A program made the translations under genes and the position numbers. From Rallus limicola (taxonomy: Eukaryota > Chordata > Aves > Gruiformes > Rallidae), in contig JAKCOZ010000003.1 of assembly GCA_022605955.1 (NCBI GenBank), forward strand, positions 51,894,179 through 51,958,178: a DNA stretch of 64,000 bases, written 5' to 3'. Of the stretch, positions 1-28,500 are shown in pieces. The notes under the pieces are model-generated. The model was not told where the DNA came from. It was given only the letters and a program-made list of their open reading frames with translations, and searched no databases. Position 1 is the stretch's first letter. Every line of letters starts with the position of its first letter.

Positions 1-388
1 TACAGCCCTTTAAAACCTTGGTATATCTTTGGCACAGAAAATGACAGAATACTAAAGATTTGAGGCAGGTTCCACCAACATTTTTCATTGGAAACAGTTG
101 GAGGAACATCTGGAATTCATGCTTTGAAAAGTTACTTCTTGTACATTTATTTTAATAGAAAAAGGGGAAATGAATCCCTGTGTTCAACTGAAATTAATGG
201 TTGTATCCGCTCTTAGATTTAGCAGGAGTGAACTAGCTTTTTAACTAAGGGTGTATGGTCTGCCAGATTTACCTATGGTAAAATAATTCATTTTAATCAA
301 TGCGACTTGTAGTTGCTGAGTCTAAATGTTCACTAGTCTATCCCTAATAGTCAGTCTGAGGTTTTATTTTTTTATATTAATGATGCAG
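1..388 (+). other. MIER3 intron (3' part) at the window edge
   Basis: AT-rich intronic sequence that ends in the acceptor at 387-388. No exon matching the N-terminal part of MIER3 is visible. Confidence 0.8.
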
Positions 389-16356
<15,968 letters not shown>

Positions 16357-18451
16357 CTGTGGAAAACTGAACTAACAGTGGGTACTTTATGCAGTAGTAG
16401 TAAACTTGATGGGCGCTATCAGGTTTGCTTAGTCTTTCACTGGAAGTTTGAACTTTATGACATCAGTGATGTCTTTGTGTGTATAGAACTATATCTTGAT
16501 TTATCAAGAGTAATTTCTTTTTTCAGTCCATAAATGTGGAAATGTCATAGGATGTTCGGCAGAGTTTGGGACTAAGAGAACTCTGTGGTGCAGCTTTAAG
16601 CTCTGCTTCAGTTTTGTTGTTTTGGTTTGTTGTTTGGTTGGGGTTTTTTTTAAAGCCTGTAGACGGAGGCCACCGTTTCAAAACCAGCACAGAAGCTGTG
16701 AACAGATTGGAGTGGCTTTTTAGTCTAAATTACTTTTGCCGTACGGATGCAGTGGAATAACAATGTTTACAGGTACCGATCCTGATCCCTGCTCAATGTA
16801 GCATTTATTTTTTTTTCCCTCTTCTCAAGGCAGGGATGAGTTTCTTTAATTTAAACTGCACAAACATACAAGGATGTTTTTTAAATGGAACCTTCACTCA
16901 TGTGATATTAAACTAGAGCACTTGAGTTTACAAAACAGCAAGTTCACCTTGGTGGAAGCTAGCACAAGGGACTTAAGTAAAGTGTGAAGACCTACACTTC
17001 AGTGCTGTCAAAGAATTCTAGGCCATGGCTACCTTACACAGAAGTCACTAGGCTGCCGTAGGTGTCTGTGTACTTTAAACTTACTGGCTTAAACAGGTGC
17101 GTTTTAGGCGATACCCTATTCCGATGGTTTTTGTCCACAACTTCGGAGAGTAACCTTCACTTTCCTAAGGCAGCTGGTGTTGCATAAAGCTGCAGTCTGC
17201 ACAGCTTAAGATCAACCACTAAACAAACAGTATACATTTGGAAGACATCTTAAATTGTTTGGAGCACTGCAGTTGGAAGCATTAGAGGTTTGAGGGACTC
17301 ACTAGTCGATATAGGAATAACAGAACCTTGAAGTATGTATCGGAAAGGTTTTGTTTGTTTAGTGTGGATCACATCTACTGGTTTTGGCAAGTCATGGGGT
17401 GAAAAATGGCACTTCACTACCTTGGTCACATAGGAAGGGATGGGTAAAAAATGTTTCCCATAGAAGCAACTACTTAAGTTCAGTACTTTTTATTTTATTT
17501 TATTGTGAACATTGAGTGCAATTTAGCCATCCAGGAAGTCTGTCTTGCAAACGTACTGATTCTCATGGGAGAGTCAAACCAAACGTCCTGTTGGGTTGTA
17601 ACACGTTGTTCCAGCCTACAGCTTGGAGGTTTGTTGGGTTATTTTAATGAGGATGTGAACCTTACTTCGTCACCCCTTCCCCGCTGTACTTTTTCTTTGC
17701 ACTGTTTGTATTGCAAATCTAATCGCCACTAATTAGTTTTCGTTATTCAAGAGATTAAGTTTGCGTTGTTGATATTTGTAATAGTTGCTTCAAGGTTATG
17801 CTGAGTAATTAGAAATTAGTGACTTTAATATTTGAAAGGGAAGAGGGTATTTATTATGCATACTGTGAACTTCATTGACATCCTGGGTTTCGGATGCAGC
17901 GTATGGGTTTTCTTACACCATTATAACGTAGAAGTTTGAAGTGTTTACACAATAGCACACTCACCATGGTGGAAACAAAGTAGTTTAGCACAGTGGGCAA
18001 AAGTAGAGGTAACTTTGTATTCGGTTCTCAGCTAACACAGTCGAGATTCGTAACTGTAGTAGGTACACAGTAAGTAACGGGTAGCCTTGGCTGTGCGTTG
18101 TACTCTGTCAGCTTCTTGTTGCTGTGCTTCCTGCTGAACTTGGAACCTTGTTTCTTTTGTTTTATGAATCGAGGCGTTTTAGGTAACTAGGTGAAGTACT
18201 GGCCACAATCCTCCGCTGTCACACACTGACGCTTCTCTGTGGGTTTACAGTGAGCGGCTGGTCGGTGCCAGCCTCACGGTGCAGAGGTGACCGCACGCAG
18301 GTACCAGTTGCACTTAAGCGAGCACGCCCATTCTCATCAGCTGATGCAGTAATATGTTCCGTTTATCTATGCATTGCTGGGCTCCTCATGCGGACAGGGA
18401 CTTGTCTAAGGTTTGGGTTGTCAGCAAGTTGAATGGACACTTTAGTTATTT

Positions 18452-18457
18452 AATAAA
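18452..18457 (+). terminator. Proximal polyadenylation hexamer AATAAA, MIER3
   Basis: A canonical AATAAA about 2.1 kb after the MIER3 stop. It could give a shorter 3' UTR isoform; use of the site is not shown by the sequence. Confidence 0.5.
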
Positions 18458-19846
18458 GACTTTTGACCAAAATTCAGAAAGTGATATGAGAGAAAAGTGA
18501 ATTCCAGCTAGTCTAATAGATTTTTAATTGCTGATCTTATTTAGCCTGTTGGCTAGCTAGCTGGTATCGTTTACTTTTAATTCCTTGTTAAAATGAGGCA
18601 ATAATTTGCAAGATTTTGTAAATATGTAAATTCTTCATATCTTTTTAGATATCTATTTCAATATTTTCTGACTACTTCTGTGTATAGTAACATTTTTGTG
18701 CATGCTTGATGTGACATTCATAAATTTGTACCACTATGAATTTATCCATGTAAAATAGCTATTTATTGAATTTTCCTTTGAAAAGCTGGACTTACCTATT
18801 TTTCTCTCAGTTTAAGCATTTAACATGGAGAACTTGTTACTGTTTATTAAAAGAATTGTGTTAACGAAGACAGTGTGGAGATCACCGAGGTGCGACCCTT
18901 GGAAGAAACGGTGTTGCCGTGACTCTGGGGCAGCCAAGGCACAATTCTTGTAACAAACTGTGATGAATTCTTTGTCCTTTGCCACACTTTCTCTTCATAC
19001 AAACAAACCAAAAAAAAAATAATAATAAGGAAAAAGAAAAAAAAAGAATCCATGATGGGCGATTGCAGTGTTGGTAAATGTATCCTTTTATGTACAGGGA
19101 CTCCAGAGAGGATAGCTGATTCATTTAGAGGTGTAACTGGTGCTGTGATTATAGCAATACTTTTACTTTGGTTAGTCACACGTCATCTTCTCGCGCTAGG
19201 TTTTTAAATGTTTGGTTTTCCTCTTGTCATGGTCAAACTGCTGAATTTACTTGAAGGATGTACAATACTGTTTGAATAATACTAAACCGTGTACAATTAG
19301 GTCAATGAATTGTGCAATCGTTTCCTGTTTTTAATTTTTGAAACTGAGGATCAAAATATAGGGAAACTTGTGATCACGTAGAACATAGTGATACTACTTA
19401 ATTTAACCAAAGTCTCTAGTGGATATCTCAACTTTGAATGTAAGCTAATGGATAAACTGACCAACGGGACACTATTTGCCCAGCGTTACAAGCACATTGT
19501 CTACAGACAGGGAAACTAAATACAGTAATTTATAAAATAATGACAAGGTTGCTATTTTTTTTATTCCTATTTTTCATTGTAAGACAAAGGAAGATAGTAT
19601 CTATTGTAAAATATGGTAGGAATGGTTATAGTCCTAATAATACAGAGATTACAGTTATTCTCAGTTCAAAGTAAGTACCCTGTGCATAACAGCAAATCTA
19701 GTGACAATCGGAACATGTTTTAGTATCAGATGTTCAAGAGGAAGTCGCTATTGTTGCATCGGTTTTAATATTTGTACATAAACACTGATTTTTTTGAGCA
19801 TTATTTTGTATTTGTTGTACTTTAATACCTGGTGTACAGTTCCAGA

Positions 19847-19852
19847 AATAAA
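19847..19852 (+). terminator. Distal polyadenylation hexamer AATAAA, MIER3
   Basis: AATAAA followed within 20-40 nt by a T- and GT-rich stretch. It is the last canonical hexamer before GC-richer intergenic sequence, so it is the most likely end of the long MIER3 transcript. Confidence 0.6.
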
Positions 19853-19870
19853 TGTCTGGAAACCTTTCTC

Positions 19871-21450
19871 TGCTGGTAAAGCTTCTCATCCGTATGTGCT
19901 GTGTTTGCTGCTTGGTTCTCAGAATTGTTGGGCAGTAACTCTGAACACAGTTAAGAACTCCAGGTGCCACGGAAGTGCCTGCTGCCGTTCTGCCCAATGT
20001 TACACGGAGCGAAAGACGCAGCACGCAGGCAGAATGGTACGTATTTCACTGCAGTTTAACAAAGCAAAGGCAAGGGCAGCAGCAGAGGAAAACTACACGT
20101 GTGTTCTCCAGGGGTGCTGGGAGAACACGGTCCCGTGGAGCTAGGCAACCCTGCCAGCACCATGGCAGACAGACTGCTCTTTGAGACCAAGATGCCCAGT
20201 CACCTCTTCACAGGCAGAGCCAGGGAACTAGCCCCAGCTCAAGAGAGGAGGGATCCTCAGAGCGATGGATGATGAGCATCCTCATCAACAGATCAGAGGT
20301 AACTGCCTGATCTGACCTGTTAACACACAGTGCAGGCACAAAGACTGCCACAAGAAGCCGTCTCCAGCACCTTCATAACATCTGTACAACCCACGTGCCA
20401 CTATCCCATACATCTGCTACTGAAATCTTCCTGAAAAAGCCAGCCTTCTCTGGCTGAGGAGGGCTTTGGGATGAGTATCAAAGACGAGGTTCAGGCTTGG
20501 AAGGAGACCTGTAGCAGACACCGAGAAGGTTTGCCTTATGGAAAGGAATGCAGCTGTGTCTGCAGCTGAGCAGGGTGCCCTGGCTGTGCTGACCACCACA
20601 TTCATTCGAGCACACCCCTTCCCAGCTCCTCCGTTCTCATGGGCTTATGCCAACCACAAGCTCATTGCTTGGACTTCTGCAGCACGTTCTGGATGATTTT
20701 GTTTTTCTTTCCCAAGCTGCTCAGCCAGACCCAAAGACTGACAAGCTGCTGCTTGTTTACTTTCTGAAGGCAGTTTGCCGACACCAGCAAGAATTAATGT
20801 GGGAATGGCAGCTCTGTCTATGCCAGTAACTCATTAAAAAAGACACACAGCACACACTTGGTTGGCATCACTCCCCCCAGCCACGCTGCAACATGCCGAT
20901 CTCTCTCTGGGAATAAAAGCTACAAAACTTGCCACATCCCAGGAAACTTTCACTGAACCACTGAAACAAGGCCTGGATGGGGCTTCTCTGATGCCAGGAC
21001 AAGCACAGCTAAAGCATGTGGCTGAAGTACACCTCCTGATGACAGCTCACCACTCAGGCACATCTGAAGCACACATTAGCACCCTGTTGGAGCTGGCTAC
21101 CAAACGAGAAGGACAACTGGCTACAGTGACATGTGTTCTAAAAGGAAGCTGATAGTAGAGTAACCATCTCCCAAGAAAAACCAGAAGAACTGCGAAGGTT
21201 CTCTGAGAAATAGATCATGAGAGGAAAGTAATTTTTCCAAACTCTGTCCATTGTGAGCATGAGCAATGAAATGGCACAGTACTAAAACTGAGTCACAGTT
21301 AGAGACTGCAAGTAGGAGATTAAATGACATGTCCAAGACTGAGGTCTTTTTATTTTACAAACCACTATATGGAGAGATGAACCCCTGTAAGCAGGAACAA
21401 CAGTAGAAAGCTGAAGCCCTAATGATGCAAACTGTTGCAGTTTCACAAGC
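19871..21450. other. Intergenic, between convergent MIER3 and SETD9
   Basis: Moderately GC-rich sequence of unknown origin. A 96-codon frame at 20862-21152 (+) resembles no known protein and has no splice or promoter context. No RNA gene is recognised. Confidence 0.6.
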
Positions 21451-22281
21451 TGCTGACCCTGTTGAGGGTGGAGAAGCCTTACAGGGAGTCCTGGACAGCA
21501 TAGAGAGCTGGGCAATCACCAACAGCATGATGTGTAACAAGGGCAAGTGCTGGATTCAGCACCTGGGAAGGGGCAATTCTGGCTGCACATACAGACTGGG
21601 GTATGAGATGCAGGAGACCAGCCGTGCTGAGAGGGATTTAGGGGTCTTGCTCAACAGCAGGTTAACCGTGAGCCAGCAGTGTGCCCAGGCAGCCAGGAGG
21701 GCCAACCGTGCCCTGGGGTGCATCAAGCACGGCATTGCCAGCTCATCCAGGGCTGGGATTGTCCCGCTCTGCACCGTGCTGGAGCAGCCTCACCTTGAGT
21801 CCTGTGTGTGCAGTTTTGGGTGCCACAGTACAAGAGGGTGTCCAGAGGGGTGCAACAAAGAAGGGGAAGGGTCTGGAGTCTTACTAGGAGAGGCTGAAGT
21901 CCCCTGGTTTGTGCAGCCTGGAGAAGAGGAGGCTGAGGGAGACTTCACCGTGGTCTCTGGCTTCCTGACGACGGGGAGTGACAGGTGCTGATCTCCTCTC
22001 TTTGGGGGCCAGGGATAGAACATGAGGGTGCAGCATGAAGCTGAGACAGGGGAGGTTTAGGTTGGATGTTAGGAAGAGGCTCTTTACTGAGAGGGTGGTT
22101 GGGCACTGGCACAGGCTCTCCAGGGAAGGGGTCACAGCACTGAGTCTGACTGAGCTCAAGAAGCGTCTGGACAATGCGCTCAGTCCCGTGCTCTGACTTG
22201 GCTGATCCAGTGTGGAGCCAGGAGCTGGCCTCTGTGATCCTTATGGGTCCCTTCCAACTCAGGATGTTCTGTGATTCTCTG
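21451..22281 (+). mobile_element. CR1 LINE fragment, about 0.8 kb (+ orientation)
   Basis: It encodes pieces of the CR1 reverse-transcriptase C-terminal region, seen in the frame at 21422-21991 (AERDLGVLLNSRLTVSQQCA). It ends in the CR1 3' tail GTCCCTTCCAACTC followed by GATGTTCTGTGATTCTCTG. It lies antisense to SETD9, just beyond the likely SETD9 polyadenylation site. Confidence 0.93.
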
Positions 22282-22400
22282 TACCAAACATGGGAGTATT
22301 TTCACAGAAACACAAGCCTGCAGCTTGCTTTACAAGTGGTAAAGCTGCAGTCCCCTGTTATGTTAAAATGCCTGTGAAACTTGAAGTAGACACACAGTAT

Positions 22401-22406
22401 TTTAAT
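22401..22406 (-). terminator. Candidate SETD9 polyadenylation hexamer (ATTAAA on minus)
   Basis: TTTAAT on the + strand, i.e. ATTAAA about 35 nt after the SETD9 stop. It is the nearest acceptable hexamer before the CR1 element. A longer 3' UTR that uses TTTATT at 21348 through the CR1 cannot be excluded. Confidence 0.4.
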
Positions 22407-22439
22407 GACACGGGTATCTTCAGTCTGGAATCTAGTCAT

Positions 22440-22527
22440 TCAGTTGATAACAGTGTAGTAGTTAGAAAAAAGTTCTTCTCCTTGCTTGATGTCTCTCAGA
22501 GTGACAAGCACTACACATCTCAGGAGG
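22440..22527 (-). CDS. SETD9: SETD9 exon 6 (terminal)
   Basis: 88 nt, acceptor TCTTACAG, stop TGA at 22442-22440. It encodes LLRCVVLVTLRDIKQGEELF and SNYYTVIN, containing the C-terminal SET motif. An 18-T run (a poly-A in the gene's sense) lies in the intron about 40 bp upstream. Confidence 0.96.
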
Positions 22528-25500
22528 CTGTAAGAGAAGGAAAAGCAAAATATATAGAAGTGAACAAATACTTTTTTTTTTTTTTTTTTATTTTCATGGC
22601 ACAGAACTAAAACAATGACTTCATCTAGATTACCCTTGGGAGTAACACACATAATGCAAGCCAGGGAGCCTGGAAAAACAACACTAAAATAAAGATAGCA
22701 AATACAAGCAAACTCAGTAAAATTAAACAAATAAAATCACAGCCTGTGTGATTGTAGACAAATAATGTTTCCACTCACACCGCTACCAAGAAATAAAATA
22801 AATAGTCAAGACACTTACACAGACAGGAGGAGAAGCTGCAGTGAAGTTCACTGATCAGAAATGACTCTTCCATACACATTCACCCACAGGCACTAGTTGG
22901 CTAAACCCACTCCCAACCTAGCAACATCCACAGAGCCAGCTCTGACCTGCGCAGTGACCTGCTGCCATCTGCAACGACAGCTGTGCATCCCCCAGACCTC
23001 ACACTGCAATCAGGGGCTGGCAAACAGTTTTCCTGCAGAGGGGTTTAGGAACCCACCACCCCAAGCTTCTTTTAAGTCTAGATGAAGAGGATTATTGGGC
23101 TCCTGAAGGTAACAACTGGACCAGAAGCACAATTTCCTTGGTGGTTAAATTCAGGACCATCATTACAAATTACTTTCTCACAGCTTGAAAGTTATTCTTG
23201 ACTATACACCAGTAGAGAACACCCACTTCCAGACTTAGCATCTGTCCTTGCTGACCATATTGCTCCATGTCCATATTCATCTAAATGACAATTTTCCCAC
23301 ATTTCTAAACAAAAATGAGAGAAAGGTTTGCAAGTGTTTTAGTTTACAAAAGAGGTGGCTTTTCAGGACGAAATGAGGATGTTATTGCACAGTGTAACTA
23401 AAAGTCACATGCCTTTATCTTCATAGCACTTAATTCGCCTCAGTACAAACTGATTTTAGATTTCTCCTTCCAAATTCATCTGCTTCTTTCTCACATAAAC
23501 AGAAGACATGGCAAACAGGAGAGTAAGAAGCCTAAATCTCAGTATATTAGAAGGGCTTTTATCGGTACACATACTGAAAAACCTCAGTACTGCAGCACAA
23601 GTAAAATGTAACTAGTGCTTTTGGGGATTCAAAAGAACCCCACTATAGTGTAACCCCTGCTTGTAAAACCATGTCTTCAGAGCTACCTTGATCTCATCTG
23701 TGAAGATGTGGAAAAAGAAAGAGTGGAAAAAGAAAGAGTAGAAAAAGAAAAAAAGAAGACGTGGAAAAAGAAACAGTCTTCTGAATCACTTACAGTTTTT
23801 CTATTCAGAGAGCTAATTCTTCCATACTGGTGCACACTTCAGTGTAACTCACCTTCATACAGAGCATTATTCTTTTTTACACATAAGATGTGCTTTGTAT
23901 CACACAAATCTAAGAGCTCTTTTGATTCGCTGCTAACCTCTCTATGTCGTGGCTGTAGACGATGTTTGGAAGATACTGTTTCAGTTCTACTGGAAAATAC
24001 TCCGGCACATCAAACTCCTGGTAACACACGTTGGCTGCTTTTTCTGGGGGGAAAGAAAACCAACAAAGTCTCCACGATACTGAGAAAAATCTTAGGTAGG
24101 GTTTAGAGATGTGTGAAAATATCAAACATAACGCTGCAAAAGTACTAAATTCTTCATCCAACCTGAAAGCCTTGCCTCTGTTGGGAGCTACTAGGCACCT
24201 CTGAAATCCCACTCTGGGCTCACACAAGAGATACGCTGTCAAATATATGAGTTTTAATTCCTCCTTACTGCATTGGACAGGATGACCCGATTAGCAACAC
24301 ACATATGGAAGGGGCACAGCTTGCACAGTGCCAGGGGTAGCTTACAGCCTCACCCTGTGGTGTAAATATACAATGTTTACTCTACAGTTTAAAAAATATA
24401 ATCAACAAAAATTGTACCCAGTGGCAAAATATATTATAAATAGAGCCAGGGAGAAACCTGCCCCTGCCCAGCAGGGAAGGAGGGAATTTTCTTTAGATGG
24501 ACATTGGACCTGGAAGAAGCACCTTCATGGAACAGACTTCTGTCTCCATGCCAGCCAGTACCTGGTGTGCTACTCCAGCAATCTTCCTGGCTGCTACTCA
24601 GAGGCAAGGTATCTTTAGCATAACATGGGCTCTGAAAGCCGCTTAGAGGCTATCACTGCAACTGAACTGTCTGTGTATCACAACCGTTCCTGTGAGCTAC
24701 TCATTCCCCCAAACCCTAAGACCAATGCATACTGTGGAAGAGAATGTAAGTAGTTCCCCTCTTCGTGCCCAACAGCTGTACCCTAACAACAGCCTTGTAG
24801 ATTTTGCACCTAAACGTAAGGAAGTCTAAAAACGCACTAGTCCAGACTGAGCAGCGGTACAGTCTTACTGTACAAGTCACCCTCTGGTTCTCTCATGAAG
24901 ACCCCTGGATCCTTACTGTGGAACTTGATCTGCAAGTCTGTGTACAGCCTCAGCCTGGCTAGATATCCTCTCCCACCATCTCACGTTTTGGGATGTGTGC
25001 CTTTCATCACATATACCAGGAGGGAGACTGGGGGTTCTGCAGAGTCATCGAGAAAAGCACGAGAACATTTGAAGTGTTGCTGCACTGAAGAACTGTAACA
25101 CCCAGCTCTCACAAAGGGCCTCAGAAACTTTGCACTGTAAAGTGCTTCTCTTGTTTCAACTGCACTGTTGTCACCCAAGATCACAGAATTTTTTTGGTTG
25201 GAAAAGACTTTCAATATCATCAAGTCCAACCATTAACCTAACTCTGTCAAATCCAAATCAGTATCTGATCCTCTGTGTCACCTCCAAAACAGTTTATATC
25301 GATAAAGGCAAACCCAAGCCTGGAAGATTTACACAGCAACTCACCGTGTGAGCAGTTGTTGACGTACTGTCCCACCGCCAGTGGGTTTTGTGGGGCAGCT
25401 GTGAGCCAGCTCTCATCACTCATTTGAAATGGCCCAAGCTGATCTCTCCTGCTGCAAGACCTGAAATGACGGAGAGTGCTGACATGAACCACAGCTGTGA

Positions 25501-28500
25501 AGGAGCTGTGATAACCCTTGTTACAGCATCGACTTCTAACTCATTCCCGGAATTAAAATCTGGTGTTGGTATTAGTGTTCAAATTAGGTATTATTTTAGA
25601 TCATTTTGCTTGTTATTTTCTTTTCATGCCAAGTTTAAACACAAATTGCCACAAATTATATTTTAAGGCAAGCTAGAGCAGCCCAGGCTAGCTGCGCCAG
25701 GGGAAGTTCAGAACAGCCACTGGGAAAAGGTTCTTCACAGAGAGGGTGGTCAGCTGCTGGAACATGCTCCCCAGGGCAGTGGTCACGGCACCAACCCTGT
25801 CAGGGTTCAGCCAGTGTCCAGACAAAACTCTTAGCCATGCAGTTTAAGTTTTATGGAGTTCTGCTAGGACAGGAGCAGAGAGGTGGACTCGATGATCTGT
25901 TTCGGTCCTGTGCAACGCGAGATGATAATAATAATTTATACTGTTATTTTTATCAATAATAGTAACATTAATGTTACTGCTCCCCTTTTAAGTGCTGATC
26001 ATCTGTAGACCAGAGCCAGAGTTACCAGATTCACCTTTCTGGTATTATTAAGTCCATACTGAGGCTTGGTTTTTTCCTTCCATCCACTAAGCAGATTTGA
26101 ACAACAGCTCAAGAGCATAAAGAAAGGAAAAAAAAAACCAAAAAAAAAAGGGAAAAAAGCAACATCCTGCTCCTATTAAAAGCATTTTCCTTACAGGAAA
26201 CAGTCTCTGTACATCAAAGCTCATCTTACAGGCATGACAGATGAGGACACAACTCCTCACATCCAGCAGCTTTCACCTTTGTGGTGTTTCCATGACAAGA
26301 CACACAAAGGTGGATGATGTCCAACTGTAACTCTGTTTACAGCAGGACAACAGGGAACCGAAACTGTAAGTACCACTGCTTAAAATCTGTTGAGTGACAA
26401 ACCCCTATTTCAACTGCTTACCTGTACACTGATCTTGATAATCCTTTATCGTTCCCATCAATAAGGACTCCATCTATGCACCTAAAAATAAAGGGATTGC
26501 CAAGGGACTGGAAGAAGATGGGCTCATGCTTTCTGTATACTGTACCTGTTGCAAGACAGATAGTTATTTCAGATGAAAATAAATTAACTGTCAGAACAGG
26601 CTTATGTCCCTTCCATACAGAGACTCAAAGGAGACAGAGGGGGTAGGAGAGAACTCCTCTTAATACCATTAACACTTGCAGATCTACAAGCTTTCAGACA
26701 TACTTTTGTGGGGTGGAAAAAAAAATAATGAAAAAGAAAATCTACATGGGTCAAGATATTCCAAAGAGAGAAGCCACTGATGGAAATCACTAAAGGGAAA
26801 GCCTCTGCCTGGTATCAATGTGAGAGGGAGATAAAGCACCGCAGCCAGTTGGCCTGTTTCAGAGGGGAAGGTGTCAAGTAATGTTTGTTCAGGAATGCAC
26901 AGCTGAAGGTGTTAAGCTGTTTTGTTACTGCTGTGTCAGGACACTTTTAAAAGCACACACACACAGAGAGCGAGACAGCAAAGAACCTGAAAGACACCCC
27001 CCTTCACCACCCTGATGAGAGATTTTGTTTGGTGCAGGAGAGGGAGAAGGCCAAACCAGCAACAGCCAAATTACTTCAGTAGACTGTTTCTGAAGCCTGT
27101 GGACAGGATTTCAGCTGTTCCAAACACAGGAAAGCAACACCAGACTGGCTTGCAATTTTTCATGACATTACAGTCCCACACCCACTACATCTTCAGCAGC
27201 CCTCTGCAGAAATCCTTCATCACCTCAGGAGGAACTCAGTGAAAGCCACACTGTCAGGATGGGCTCACTGCCGAACAGGCAGGGAAGCACCAACCTGCTC
27301 TGCACAGGGTGCCTTCCCCAGACAACAGCCCTGCAGTTTCCTTCATACCCCTGAAAAAAGAAGGCTTTTCAACAGCTCATCCTCTTGTTTTCCTAGATGA
27401 GCTGCTGGAGAAGACTTCTTCAGTGAGTCTACGCTCACATTTACTATGTGCCTGACATGTGAAGCAGCTGCAAGGTCACAGGCTCATTCTCCATGATTGT
27501 CACCTGACAATTACTCGATTTACCAGCCGATGGCAATGGCCAGATGCTCCTGCTCTGGCCGGCAAAGAGACTCCATTGCTCAGTGCTTGGCCTGGTCCCG
27601 ATCCTGCAACACTGGCATAAGCTAGAGACCATGTGCAGGGGATGATTTTGTTGGGAGATGAAACAGAAAAAAATTCCAAAGCATTTCAGCAGAGCTGTCC
27701 TAGGTTGGCCACACTGACAGAAACTAAGGTAACAAAATACAGTTCCAAGAAACAAAGTGAAAGAGAAGTGTTGATTTTCCTAACAAGAGCATTCTCCCAT
27801 TTTTACTTCTGTGGTCTGAAGATGCCCACGGTCTTGTCTTCTGATCCTGTTTTTCAGATCCCTATCCAAAACAGCCTTCCCCCTCTCCCCAAATTCAACT
27901 GTATTGTTCATCTACTTGAAACTGCTCCCATCCAATTGTGTTTACAGAATCTGGAGCAACTTTTCTGGCAACAGAAGAAGTAAAGAAAGTTTTCCCACCA
28001 ATACTGTTTTGCTGATTTCCAAAATAACTCAGTTTATACAGAAATATCCTCACTCACCATCACTTGGTATTTTGTTAAGGAATGAGAGAAATAAAACCCG
28101 TAAGATAAAAATTACTGTAGAACTTTAGCATTCTAGAGTTAGATGGTTAGAAATCACATCTAAATTAATGAGAAAAAAAAAAAGAACATTTCATTACCAG
28201 GATACATAGATACAACTGTCCCTTTTGGTACAAAACCTTTGGTAACAAAGACTCCAGTCCCAGCAGACACCAAGGAACTTTGGTCTCGAGTAATACTGAA
28301 CCCGAGTGCATCGAACAGAACTTCCTCTGGACTAAACACATGTTGGCCCTGATGGTCACATACGTTTAATTTTGATGGCTTCTGCTCAGTCAGTAATCCC
28401 AAATATTTACATTTGACTTCTGGAAGTAAGGACAAAACATGTTCTTGTCTACTTAAGTCATTAATGAACAGAGCTTTAAATAGCTTCAGTAGTGTTTCAA

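Larger units (their letters stand above)
16357..19870 (+). other. MIER3: MIER3 3' UTR (about 3.5 kb)
   Basis: AT-rich, no recognised coding exon and no recognisable transposon. The UTR probably extends to the last good AATAAA at 19847. It holds an earlier AATAAA at 18452, an ATTAAA at about 18846, several AU-rich elements of the ATTTA type (near 17850 and 18760) and an A-rich tract at 19009-19048. The 3' limit is inferred from the hexamer and from the change of character beyond it. Confidence 0.75.

Noticed and set aside
20862..21152. 96-codon frame in the MIER3-SETD9 gap
   Set aside because: No homology recognised and no promoter or poly-A signal; the length is within chance expectation.
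21422..21991. 189-codon frame on the + strand
   Set aside because: It is the reverse-transcriptase C-terminal part of a truncated CR1 element, not a host gene.
23708..24106. 132-codon frame starting in Lys/Glu repeats
   Set aside because: It translates the purine minisatellite and then the antisense strand of SETD9 exon 5.
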